From Pseudaminobacter sp040045035 (GTDB lineage: Bacteria > Pseudomonadota > Alphaproteobacteria > Rhizobiales > Rhizobiaceae), in NCBI RefSeq assembly GCF_040045035.1, contig NZ_JBDZDS010000007.1, positions 186,001 to 250,000 on the forward strand: a stretch of DNA of 64,000 nt. The letters run 5' to 3'. The notes under the pieces were generated by a model, which was given only the letters and a program-made list of their open reading frames with translations, had not been told where the DNA came from and made no database searches. How positions within the stretch are numbered: position 1 is the first letter of the stretch; every line of letters starts with the position of its first letter. A program made the translations under genes and the position numbers. Of this stretch, positions 1 through 6,999 are shown one piece after another.

Positions 1-2
1 CC

Positions 3-59
3 GACGAAATCCGCCGGCAGAGCAGGCCCGGCAACTTCCTCAATTCCCGGAGCCGCTGA
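3..59 (+). CDS. C-terminal end of an upstream (phage?) gene, partial
   Basis: The first bases form an open frame of 18 codons that ends in TGA one base before the next ATG. That close packing is typical of phage structural genes, so this is probably the 3' end of a tail gene, perhaps the tape measure. The residues (arginine- and serine-rich) are too few to identify a family. Confidence 0.3.
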   Translation, partial: DEIRRQSRPGNFLNSRSR

Positions 60-60
60 C

Positions 61-414
61 ATGCCGATCCCGACCTTTGCCCCGCCTGTCGGCCCGTCGC
101 CGGGCACCTCGCACAAGCCGACCGTGAACCTTTGGGAGGCTGATTTCGGCGACGGCTACAGCCAGCCGACGCCGAAGGGCTTGAACCATATTCGCCGCGC
201 CACGTCCTTGAAGTGGGCGGCGCTCACCTACGGCCAGATGCGCGAGATCGTGGAATTCTTCGAGCGCATGGGCGGCAATCGGCCGTTCTATTTCCAGCCC
301 TACGGCGAGGAATGCGCCCGCAAGTGGACGTGCAAGGACTGGTCGAGCACGGCCGACAATGGCGTATGTGTGGTAACGGCCGAATTGTCCGAGAGCTTTG
401 CCCTCGCTGTTTGA
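61..414 (+). CDS. Phage minor tail protein, lambda gpM-like
   Basis: This 117-residue protein resembles the phage minor tail protein M family (Phage_min_tail). Visible signatures are the early motif ADFGDGYSQ, the central aromatic segment PFYFQPYGE and the KWTCKDWS motif near residue 90, all at the spacing seen in gpM-like proteins. In lambda-type siphophages the protein acts at the tail tip with the tape-measure and gpL/gpK proteins. It starts one base after the preceding open frame. No other tail gene follows, so this is either the last recognisable structural gene of a prophage or the right edge of a remnant. Confidence 0.8.
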   Translation: MPIPTFAPPVGPSPGTSHKPTVNLWEADFGDGYSQPTPKGLNHIRRATSLKWAALTYGQMREIVEFFERMGGNRPFYFQPYGEECARKWTCKDWSSTADNGVCVVTAELSESFALAV

Positions 415-575
415 CTCTGGGAAGGCCGTGGAGGGGCTTCAGCGCGCCGGGAGTTCCCGAACACCTTCGGCACCCGTAGCGCGTGCTGGTGAGTCTCCCT
501 GTAGGTTTGCGGGCGGAACCCGGCCCCGTTCAATACCGGGATAGGCGACGGCCGGGAGCGAAGCGACCCGACCGG

Positions 576-606
576 AGCCCTCCCTTTCTTGATGAGGGCT
601 TTCTGT
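576..606 (+). terminator. Possible intrinsic terminator after the tail gene
   Basis: A 7-bp stem AGCCCTC/GAGGGCT (576-582 and 594-600) with an 11-nt loop is followed by TTCTGTT. It could end the phage structural transcript. The T-tract is poor, so this is tentative. Confidence 0.35.
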
Positions 607-691
607 TGCGCCGGACCCCGGAAGGGGACCGAGACAGAAAGACCAGAACCCTAACCATCCTCCGGCTAACCCGCGAAGCGGTTTCACTGGT

Positions 692-753
692 CGCTCGCGT
701 TAGCGAGCGGCAAGGCCCCGCAGGGGCCGCGCAGGCGAGGGGCCGCAGGCCCC
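692..753. repeat. Three consecutive short perfect hairpins
   Basis: Three inverted repeats lie almost back to back: CGCTCGC/GCGAGCG (692-698, 703-709), GGCCCC/GGGGCC (714-719, 723-728) and GGGGCC/GGCCCC (739-744, 748-753). The last two share the loop GCA. The 571-base stretch 415-985 has no convincing gene. Besides these hairpins it holds the terminator-like stem at 576, the 15-bp repeats and the promoter described separately. Confidence 0.5.
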
Positions 754-777
754 GAGTAGTGCCGCCTCTGGCTTCAT

Positions 778-917
778 GTGTCCGTAACGTTTATGGCGAA
801 TCCGCGTCTTTTTATCTGTATCTGTTTATCTGTATTTCTACAGGTATGTAGCACATAGACGGGCAATAAGCGTTACGGACACCTCACCTCACCGGATGCC
901 AGAAGCGTTACGGACAC
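778..917. repeat. 15-bp repeat AAGCGTTACGGACAC, three copies (a fourth at 1627)
   Basis: AAGCGTTACGGACAC occurs exactly at 868-882 and 903-917, in inverted orientation with one mismatch at 778-792, and with a last-base mismatch at 1627-1640 inside the gene starting at 1516. The two perfect copies are 35 bp apart and end 15 bp before a TTGACA -35 box. They could be binding sites for a phage or element-encoded regulator or replication protein. I do not recognise the motif. Confidence 0.6.
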
Positions 918-931
918 TGTAGTGAGTGCTA

Positions 932-963
932 TTGACAATACACATACACGCGTGTATGTGTAT
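932..963 (+). promoter_or_regulatory. Promoter with 26-bp palindromic operator
   Basis: A perfect consensus -35 TTGACA (932-937) is followed 17 bp later by a -10-like TATGTG (955-960). A perfect 26-bp palindrome with half-site ATACACATACACG (938-963) fills the spacer and covers the -10. It lies 22 bp before the start of the gene at 986, whose product has a ribbon-helix-helix-like N-terminus. Autorepression through this site is the natural inference. Confidence 0.7.
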
Positions 964-985
964 CTGACATTTCACAGGAGCAGTT

Positions 986-1447
986 ATGACCTCGCAGCCT
1001 ATCACCGTCCGCCTTCAGCCTCGCCGCCTTGAGCAGCTGAAGGCTATCGCCGCCGCGCTCGACCTTTCCGTTGCCGAAGCGGTTTCGCACATGATCCGTG
1101 AGAAGATTGCGGCCGGCGTGATCCCCGACGCCATTCCCGGCGTGATCGTCCGTCGCGTTGGTGATGCGGTGAGCATTCAGATCGATGACAATGAGCCGGC
1201 GACCGTCGCCGTGGACACCGCCCGCAAGATCGTTGAGACGCTTCGGAGCGTGGCGAACGGCGGCACCGGCATCGTGGAGTTGCAGCCCTTCGACGCCAGC
1301 AAGAGTTTCGCGGTAACGAAGCAGGGCACCGGCATTAAGGTCCAGATTCCCTATCACGGCCCGACCGCGAAGAAGCTGGCGGATGCCCCGTCTTTCTCGG
1401 CGGACCTCACGCATGACCTCGCCAGCCTGATCGAGCGCGCGGCATAA
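986..1447 (+). CDS. Putative ribbon-helix-helix DNA-binding protein
   Basis: The product has 153 residues. The N-terminal 45 look like a ribbon-helix-helix fold: a short strand (ITVRL) followed by two helices, LEQLKAIAAALD and SVAEAVSHMIREKI. The rest (about 50-153) is unrecognised, with a predicted strand-rich middle (VIVRRVGDAVSIQI). The start is preceded by ACAGGAG. The promoter just upstream contains a 26-bp palindrome, which fits an autoregulator. Its place between the tail gene and small unknown genes suggests a prophage or element regulator. The C-terminal domain may bind a partner or effector; that part is guesswork. Confidence 0.6.
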   Translation: MTSQPITVRLQPRRLEQLKAIAAALDLSVAEAVSHMIREKIAAGVIPDAIPGVIVRRVGDAVSIQIDDNEPATVAVDTARKIVETLRSVANGGTGIVELQPFDASKSFAVTKQGTGIKVQIPYHGPTAKKLADAPSFSADLTHDLASLIERAA

Positions 1448-1452
1448 AGAAA

Positions 1453-1483
1453 CGCCCCGGCAGGCAGGAATCCAACCGGGGCG
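1453..1483 (+). terminator. Hairpin after the ribbon-helix-helix gene
   Basis: An 8-bp stem CGCCCCGG/CCGGGGCG (1453-1460 and 1476-1483) with a 15-nt loop starts five bases after the stop codon. It is followed by CAAGTTCTTTC rather than a clean T-run, so it is a weak terminator or an attenuator before the next gene. Confidence 0.4.
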
Positions 1484-1515
1484 CAAGTTCTTTCAACCAT
1501 AAACAGAATAGATCG

Positions 1516-2028
1516 ATGGCAGACGATAGTCAACAGAAGTTGATCGATCCCGAGAAGCCGAAGCCAGCCACGGTTGAGGAATTGATTGAAGGTCTTTCCG
1601 ACTTCGACCTTACCGGAGACGACCATAAGCGTTACGGACAGACGCCGGCCGATAGCCGTCGCGCCGTGGTCGATGCGTGGCAGGAAGCTCACGCCAAGGA
1701 CAAGCAGCAGAACAAGGAAAAGGGGCACACTGCGCAGGTCTTTGATGAGTGGGACGCGCACCGGGCCGGCGAAGGAAAGGCGGCTTACAACGCCAAGCGC
1801 AAGGCAGAGCGCCAAGCGAAGGCTATAGCCGAAGGCCGGCCGTTCCGACCGCGCGCCCCTCGCGGCCAGACCTCGCCGGACGCCAAGTCAAACGCCGAGC
1901 GACAAGCCGATCTTCGCGCGGCCATGACCATCGAGCAGAAAAAGGACGAAAGCCGGAAGCGCAAAGAGCGTCGCCAGCGGGCAAAAGAAAGGATCGCGGC
2001 GGCACTGAAGGAAAACGCGATCTTCTAG
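1516..2028 (+). CDS. Hypothetical highly charged protein
   Basis: This is a 170-residue protein of unknown function. After an acidic N-terminus (to about residue 40) it is rich in Lys, Arg, Glu and Ala, with a probable long helix or coiled coil from about 75 to 165 (KAAYNAKRKAERQAKAI, then RKRKERRQRAKERI). There is no signal peptide or membrane segment. Such composition is common in small phage nucleic-acid-binding or scaffolding-like proteins, but no family is recognised. One copy of the AAGCGTTACGGACA repeat lies inside the coding sequence at 1627-1640. Confidence 0.55.
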   Translation: MADDSQQKLIDPEKPKPATVEELIEGLSDFDLTGDDHKRYGQTPADSRRAVVDAWQEAHAKDKQQNKEKGHTAQVFDEWDAHRAGEGKAAYNAKRKAERQAKAIAEGRPFRPRAPRGQTSPDAKSNAERQADLRAAMTIEQKKDESRKRKERRQRAKERIAAALKENAIF

Positions 2029-2103
2029 AACAATCGACCGCAGTCCAGTTGCGTGACCGCTATAATCGAATTGTCGGGCGGTTTTAAGCATGCCGACCCG
2101 GTA

Positions 2104-2138
2104 GGCCCCTCATGGTTCGGCATACTCCATGAGGGGCC
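2104..2138 (+). terminator. Strong hairpin, probable terminator
   Basis: A perfect 12-bp stem GGCCCCTCATGG/CCATGAGGGGCC (2104-2115 and 2127-2138) with an 11-nt loop lies 75 bases after the preceding stop codon. The following bases, GCTTATTAG, are only moderately T-rich. It most likely ends transcription from the ribbon-helix-helix promoter. Confidence 0.5.
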
Positions 2139-2162
2139 GCTTATTAGGGCAGCAACGCTGTC

Positions 2163-2182
2163 GTAAGTAAGTGCTTACTTAC
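2163..2182. promoter_or_regulatory. Operator-like dyad GTAAGTAAG-TG-CTTACTTAC
   Basis: Perfect 9-bp arms are separated by two bases and followed by AT-rich sequence (AATAAAATCAATGACTTA). The dyad lies between a terminator-like hairpin and the next gene. The symmetry and size fit a dimeric repressor site, with the target gene at 2293 downstream. Confidence 0.5.
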
Positions 2183-2292
2183 AATAAAATCAATGACTTA
2201 GCGCATTTTCTGGCTTGCGTCTGATGATTCCGGCGTGCGAGTCTTTGCGTGCTGCTTCGGCGGCACTGGCAACACCACACGTTAGGAATGAC

Positions 2293-2496
2293 ATGATCCC
2301 GCAGGCCTACCTTCATTCGCATACCTATCACGCCATGCTCGACCAGCTGGTGAGCATTGCTGAAGACCACGCGCCGGGCTCGCCGCACGATTTGCGGTCG
2401 CTCATGATCGAGGCGCTTGGCGAGATCGGCAACGTCTGGCCGGCATCCGCCTACACCGGCGAGGATACCGGGCCGTCAATCTTGGTGACGGCGTAA
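2293..2496 (+). CDS. Small hypothetical protein
   Basis: I chose the ATG at 2293 because AGGAA (2284-2288) sits four bases before it. A longer reading from TTG at 2215 lacks a ribosome binding site. The 67-residue product starts MIPQAYLHSHTYHAMLDQL and looks helical and soluble, with a C-terminal ASAYTGEDTGPSILVTA. No family is recognised. It follows the dyad at 2163 and precedes the M41-like gene, so the two may form one unit. Confidence 0.5.
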   Translation: MIPQAYLHSHTYHAMLDQLVSIAEDHAPGSPHDLRSLMIEALGEIGNVWPASAYTGEDTGPSILVTA

Positions 2497-2589
2497 ATAG
2501 GTATATTTTCCTCCATTCACCTATGGAAAACCAACATTTTGTGTGAAACATGGGTGGTCCTTCCAACCATCCTGAAAGGACAAATCATC

Positions 2590-3177
2590 ATGATTAAGCT
2601 TGCTTCGCTCGACGTGGAAAGGCGCGAGCGCTTTAAGACGTGCGTCCATGAGGCCGCACATACCGTTGCGGCGCGGAAGAATGGTCTTCCGGTGAAGTGG
2701 GTTTCCATTGACCCTGATTTCATCCGCAACGATCCCATTGCGGCCGATGCAGGTTGCAACGCCGGTGATCCCGTCTGCATGGCGATTGCCTCCCATGTGC
2801 TGGGCCCGATCATTGCCCAGCGGCGGTTGATCACGAAGGCCGAAAAGGAGTTCGTGCTTGGCTTCGGCGTTCAGGTGCTTGCCGGGCCGATTGCGGAAGA
2901 AGTGTTTGACCCCGCCACGTATGACATCCGCACGGCGGGCGGTGACAGGGAGCAGATCGGAAGCTTGCTTGCCATCGTTCTCCGCTCCGAAGGCGAGCGT
3001 AAGAAGTTCTTCAACATGATCCGGCGGGAGACGGGCCGGTTTGTCGCTGCGCACTGGATCGAAATCATGTTTGTGGCATGGCACCTACAGGCTCGCCGGA
3101 CCATTCATGAGGCAGAGATTGACGGGCTAATTGCTGAAGGTCGCGCCAGGGCAGAAGACATGAAAGAGGCCGCATAG
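2590..3177 (+). CDS. Stand-alone M41 (FtsH-type) peptidase-domain protein
   Basis: The 195-residue product carries the zinc-peptidase motif HEAAH at residues 20-24, then LAGPIAEEVF and, further on, TAGGDREQI. The last two match the FtsH AGRAAEE helix and the Asp region that supplies the third zinc ligand. There is no AAA+ ATPase or membrane segment. The ATG at 2590 is preceded by GAAAGGA at a spacing of nine; an upstream TTG at 2539 is possible but has no ribosome binding site. FtsH peptidases normally need an attached ATPase, so this domain either borrows one or acts on unfolded or special substrates. A second detached M41-like gene occurs at 59269. Confidence 0.65.
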   Translation: MIKLASLDVERRERFKTCVHEAAHTVAARKNGLPVKWVSIDPDFIRNDPIAADAGCNAGDPVCMAIASHVLGPIIAQRRLITKAEKEFVLGFGVQVLAGPIAEEVFDPATYDIRTAGGDREQIGSLLAIVLRSEGERKKFFNMIRRETGRFVAAHWIEIMFVAWHLQARRTIHEAEIDGLIAEGRARAEDMKEAA

Positions 3178-3333
3178 ATGGCGACGGAATAGCCGTCCCG
3201 ATCTTCGCCGGCCGAACGGAAGCCCGCCGCTCATTGCGGCGGGGTATTTCTTTCCCAATGTCCCGCCGTGGTGAGTGAGCCGCAATTGCTGGCGGTTGGA
3301 AGCGCGCTTAGTATTCCCTTGAGTCGGTGCTTA

Positions 3334-3344
3334 GGGGGGGGGGG
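3334..3344 (+). repeat. Run of 11 G just before a start codon
   Basis: Eleven consecutive G bases lie eight bases before the ATG at 3353, and the end of the run (GGGGGAG) acts as the only Shine-Dalgarno-like sequence. Such a tract could slip and alter expression, or it could be an assembly artefact. Confidence 0.6.
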
Positions 3345-3352
3345 AGATTTCA

Positions 3353-4039
3353 ATGACTGACGCCAGATGGCGAAATATATTCTATTTATTCTCTGCTGTG
3401 TTCCTGATTATTTTCGCCTATCTAGTGATAAGCGGAAGGGATGGACAAGTTATTACCCTTGTAGCAGCATTTGTATGTCTTTTGGCTTCTAGGTTTAATG
3501 ACGTAGTAAAGTTCAAGCTTTCCGGCAGCGGATTAGAAGGCGAAATGAGGGAAATTTTGCAAGAGGCGAGAGCAACCGTCTCTCAGCTGCATTTTCTCGC
3601 TGAGGAATTTTCGAAGAATATTCTCTGGTCAATGCAATCCCATGGGCGATGGGGTGGAACAAGTCCAGAAAATCAAAACAACATGAGGGGGAATGTTATT
3701 TCTACCCTTAGGAATCTTGGCGTCAGAGAAGAAAAAATTTCGGAAGTCGTTTCCGTCGAGTATCCCTATATTGACTTCGACTACGCCACGTATGTGACAA
3801 GGTCACTTGGTGGGAATCTACAAGACGAAGAACGCCAGAAGTGGAACGACTTTTTTTCGGCGGATAAGCGAAAGGGGATTGGATATGAGCCGAAGCCGGA
3901 TGAGTTGGAGGTGTTCTTGAAATCGGTGAACCTCCTCGAGGCTGACACAAGGGAGCGTTTGGAGGATTACAGATATTTCCTCAAACATCGAAAGCACCGC
4001 AGGCCGGATCAATGGGACAAACGGCTTGAGCATAGCTGA
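3353..4039 (+). CDS. Membrane protein of unknown function
   Basis: The product has 228 residues with two adjacent membrane segments near the N-terminus (about 9-26 and 33-48). A cytoplasmic helical region follows (EGEMREILQEARATVSQL), then a mixed polar domain. Base composition is clearly lower in GC than the flanking genes, with many A/T-ending codons, which suggests separately acquired cargo. The two-helix anchor plus soluble domain resembles many small defence or stress effectors, but I recognise no family. A G11 tract overlaps its ribosome binding site. Confidence 0.6.
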   Translation: MTDARWRNIFYLFSAVFLIIFAYLVISGRDGQVITLVAAFVCLLASRFNDVVKFKLSGSGLEGEMREILQEARATVSQLHFLAEEFSKNILWSMQSHGRWGGTSPENQNNMRGNVISTLRNLGVREEKISEVVSVEYPYIDFDYATYVTRSLGGNLQDEERQKWNDFFSADKRKGIGYEPKPDELEVFLKSVNLLEADTRERLEDYRYFLKHRKHRRPDQWDKRLEHS

Positions 4040-4124
4040 CGGGCATCCTGTCGACGCTCTGCATCGTCGGATCGGCGATACAAGCGTAGCGCCTGATGAC
4101 CACGACCTGATACGGGGAACGTAG

Positions 4125-4241
4125 ATGCCCGGCGACAAGTGGCCCGAACACACCCCAAATATAGGCTGGTCGGGCCGACTGGTGTTGCTGACGCTTGTCG
4201 CGATCCTCGCGCTTGGCGCGTTCGGCTGGTTGCTGGTTTAA
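4125..4241 (+). CDS. Small single-pass membrane peptide
   Basis: This is a 38-residue reading frame with a good ribosome binding site (GGGGA, spacing six). The product has a short polar N-terminus (MPGDKWPEHT) and one hydrophobic segment from about residue 19 to 38 (LVLLTLVAILALGAFGWLLV). Small single-span proteins of this kind are common in prophage accessory regions, for example as holin-like or spanin-like genes. I cannot assign a function. Confidence 0.45.
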   Translation: MPGDKWPEHTPNIGWSGRLVLLTLVAILALGAFGWLLV

Positions 4242-4264
4242 GTTCCCGACCAGAAGCCCGCCGC

Positions 4265-4456
4265 TCACCTCGGCGGACTTTTGCCATCCTCCGGCCGGCT
4301 TACAAGCCGGAAGCGGGGAATGCTTGAGCCATTCCAACTCATCAGGTGCTTGCCGCAACAATCGCAGTCTTCACTGTCCCGATCCCGAAACATGATGCTG
4401 GCGTAAGTCACTTCATATTTTGCTTTGCAGTGCAAACAGGTAATAATTTCAGACAT
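4265..4456 (-). CDS. Small zinc-ribbon protein
   Basis: The 63-residue protein starts MSEIITCLHC and has a second cysteine cluster, DCDCCGKHLMSW. Together these give a four-cysteine zinc ribbon with an intervening helix and strand. The start is the ATG at 4454-4456, with AGGAAA five bases upstream. It may bind nucleic acid or another protein. It lies in the same orientation as the HsdR-N gene that ends the prophage cargo, but is upstream of nothing else in that direction. Confidence 0.55.
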   Translation of the reverse strand: MSEIITCLHCKAKYEVTYASIMFRDRDSEDCDCCGKHLMSWNGSSIPRFRLVSRPEDGKSPPR

Positions 4457-4573
4457 CAAATTTTCCTATGCGTGGCTTCGGCAAGCTATAGGTGGTGAGT
4501 GCCGGATATAAGATAAAGGCCGGCACAGATGCACGAAGATGCAAGTTGATGCATGTGAGGGCGGCGCAGACCT

Positions 4574-5638
4574 CTATCGAACTTTAGCTTCAAAAGTTCC
4601 TTCGGTTAGAAGGCTTAAATCTGTTGGGAAGCCAAGCCTGCTTCCCGCAGGAATTTCGTAAGCGCAGTCCATGACGAAAGTCCCTTTCAGGTCACTTCCA
4701 TCAACGAAGCCTAGAATTTCCGTGTATGCAGTCGCCTTCACCTCAAATGGCAGAACCCCTCCGGGAGATAGGAGTGTCTTGGGAAACTCCATGCCCGGCA
4801 TCATTCGCACCGTGATGAGATTTTGCATTAAGGTGGGAGTATTCCGGTCCGTTGAAAGATATTCTTCGGATGTGTGAAAACGTAACGGAAAAAAATTAAA
4901 CGCCTCAAAAATAGCATCCATTTCCGCAAATGCGGAATTGATACTAACTTCTCCCGAAACTAATCCATCATCTGTTCTAAATATTCTGTTCCCACTTATT
5001 GTATTAACTAATCCATTAGTGCTTGATACATCGGTAAAGCTAGCCTTATTGTTTATATATACGATATGTCCGCCAATAATCTCCATTGATGAGCCGAACC
5101 CGGAGGCCAGCGGCTTTCCTTTGTCGATTATTACATTTGCGCGTTTCTTCATGGCTTCTGGGCCGAGAAAACCTTTGAGGGCGGGAAGAAGCTCATCAAC
5201 ATCTTCCTTTCTCCATGACCATACCGCCTCATCTGGTTTGCCGACGCGGAAAAGCTGAAACTCTCGACCATTTGTAAGAAGATAGTATTCCGCTGCAATC
5301 TCAGGGTGTGTTGCGTAGGTGTGGGCCTGAAAGCTATCGGCTATCGAAAGTGAAACCGAAGGAGCTTTCGCCTCAATCACCCATCGAGTGTATGAAATGA
5401 CTTCGCATATGAAATCCGGTCTTCCTCGGAGAACGGGGTCTTTCTTGCCGTCTTGGTGGCCGAGAAAAGCCTTGTCATATTGGAGTGAGAATTGGCTTCG
5501 AAGGTTCGCTTCTGGATTGCCTTGTGTGTATCCAAGGGCACGACAAAACGGCCGAACGATTTCCCCGGCAACATCGTCTTCATTCATCGTTTCAATGTCG
5601 TGCGGTGGGAATATGCTCACAGAAGGGATGTAGTTCAT
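4574..5638 (-). CDS. Stand-alone HsdR-N-type PD-(D/E)xK nuclease
   Basis: The first 150 residues match the N-terminal nuclease domain of type I restriction HsdR subunits. They include an IVRPFCRALGY opening, RGRPDFICEV (Asp75) and WVIEAKAP (Glu89, Lys91), giving the D...ExK catalytic triad, followed by QAHTYATHP and YYLLTNGREFQLFRV. The normal helicase domain and HsdS/HsdM partners are absent. Residues 150-354 contain no recognised domain, though a strand-rich stretch (GSSMEIIGGHIVYINNK) is visible. Base composition is lower in GC than the surroundings. It is probably a defence nuclease or modified-DNA sensor carried by the prophage. Catalysis is inferred from the motif only. Confidence 0.7.
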   Translation of the reverse strand: MNYIPSVSIFPPHDIETMNEDDVAGEIVRPFCRALGYTQGNPEANLRSQFSLQYDKAFLGHQDGKKDPVLRGRPDFICEVISYTRWVIEAKAPSVSLSIADSFQAHTYATHPEIAAEYYLLTNGREFQLFRVGKPDEAVWSWRKEDVDELLPALKGFLGPEAMKKRANVIIDKGKPLASGFGSSMEIIGGHIVYINNKASFTDVSSTNGLVNTISGNRIFRTDDGLVSGEVSINSAFAEMDAIFEAFNFFPLRFHTSEEYLSTDRNTPTLMQNLITVRMMPGMEFPKTLLSPGGVLPFEVKATAYTEILGFVDGSDLKGTFVMDCAYEIPAGSRLGFPTDLSLLTEGTFEAKVR

Positions 5639-5985
5639 GTCAGTTGACCCCGCTAAACCTTCACGTTGAGCGGTTAAGCTACCATCACCGTTGATCGTGT
5701 TCTACATGTTCGCTTTGTGTTCCACAGATGGCGAGAAGCCTATTTGTGTCGCAGGGGGTTCGGCAGCGGCGGCAAATGGAAATCCAATGCATTCAAGCGT
5801 CCGAAATGCCGCCCGTCACAATGTTACAAAACGATTTTTAAGATGTTGTTTTTATTGGGAAAATCTAATTTTCAATCCTCTCTGGCAGCACCATTCCACC
5901 CCGTTGATTTCCCAGAAGTATCTGGATTTGCAAGGCTTTCTGGTGCCGCTTGTGCTACACACATGTGCTCCACATGGTTCTTTTT
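5639..5985. other. Intergenic stretch before the integrase
   Basis: No gene is supported here. The sequence is AT-richer than average (for example TTTTTAAGATGTTGTTTTTATTGGG at about 5835-5860) and probably holds the divergent promoters of the nuclease and integrase genes. I looked for a tRNA end or a direct repeat marking an attachment site and found none. Confidence 0.4.
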
Positions 5986-6798
5986 ATGCCCCGTCCCTTC
6001 AAGCACCCGAGAACGGGCGTCTACTGGTATCGGCAGCGTGTGCCGGTTTTCCTGATCACGGTGGCGAAGGGCAAGCGCGTGACCGTGACGATTGACGGTC
6101 GGATTTCCACACCCAAGATCGGCAACGAGCTGACGGTCTCCCTGGACACCAAGGACGTTGCCGAAGCCAAGCGCCGAGCGAATGAGGCACAAGCCGAGTT
6201 CGACCGCATCTGGCTTTCCTTTGAGGAGCGGCCTGTATCCTTGACGTTGCGCCAAGCGGTGGCACTGGCGGGCGAGTTCTACCATGTCATGCGCAAGGCG
6301 CTGGAGGACGACCCCGGCGAATCAGCCATGTGGGCGCAGTCCGCCCGCGAGTGGGACGCCATTGAGGAACGGAAGCGGGCTAGCCCCTATGGTGCCCTCA
6401 TGATCGGCCGACGGAGCCCTGAGGACCGCTTGGGAACATGGGTGGACGGTGCGCTATCGGAACACCACCTTGTCGTTGATGCCGCGTCACGCCAGATGCT
6501 CTTGGAGCAATTCGAAAAGGCAGCGCGAGACCTTGCGTTGCTGCTGGAACAACGTGGCGGTGGTGACTATGGACCAGACCAGAACGCAGCCCGCTTCCCG
6601 GTCTTTGAGGCCCCCTTAGCCGCACCTCCGGCTGAGGCGGTGACGGCCATCAGCTTCGACCAGATCATCAATGCCGAGGAGGAGCGACGGGTCAAGGGCC
6701 GAGACGCGAAGGCCCTGCCTCCTGCGACGATTCGCAAGTTCAAGTTCATGGCCCAGCAACTCGCCAGCCATCGCGGGGAGGGTGGAGGAGATACTTGA
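5986..6798 (+). pseudogene. Tyrosine-type phage integrase, 3'-truncated
   Basis: The protein begins MPRPFKHPRTGVYWYRQRVP, the start of rhizobial phage integrases with a DUF6538-type N-terminus, and continues with the arm-binding/linker region. The core-binding domain begins at ATIRKFKFMAQQLASHRG and then homology stops. The catalytic domain with its Arg-His-Arg-Tyr residues is missing. The frame ends in unrelated sequence that on the other strand encodes a glycosyltransferase fragment. The junction at about 6775-6790 is therefore a deletion or rearrangement endpoint, and the element cannot excise by itself. Confidence 0.75.
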
Positions 6799-6999
6799 AG
6801 ACGAACCGGGGATCCCGCCCTTCATAGGCCCTGATCAGCTCCAATGTCGCATCCGTTGACGCATCATCGGCGATCACCAGTTCGATCGTGCCAAGATAGT
6901 CCTGTTTGAAAAGCGACTCGACCGCTCGGCCGACGCAACCCTCATGGTTATAGGTAACCAGCAGGACAGATAACTTCGATCCTGCTCCGGAATCCTCAT
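6786..6999 (-). pseudogene. Family 2 glycosyltransferase, N-terminal fragment
   Basis: On the minus strand a frame reads KLSVLLVTYNHEG, then VESLFKQDY and LVIADDASTDAT, which is the nucleotide-sugar-binding start of a GT2 glycosyltransferase. Only about 65 residues remain before the junction with the integrase remnant. The ATG that overlaps the stop of the upstream acetyltransferase (ATGA) is in a different frame from the conserved stretch, so the fragment also carries a frameshift near its start. The intact gene would have made surface polysaccharide together with the NeuD-type gene. Confidence 0.65.

Noticed and set aside
483..851. Open frame of 122 codons in the gap after the tail gene
   Set aside because: It crosses hairpins and repeats, has no ribosome binding site and an unnatural Arg/Gly/Pro-rich product; better explained as noncoding DNA.
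5639..6990. Attachment site of the prophage
   Set aside because: No tRNA end and no direct repeat could be found near the integrase; the relevant end has been deleted.
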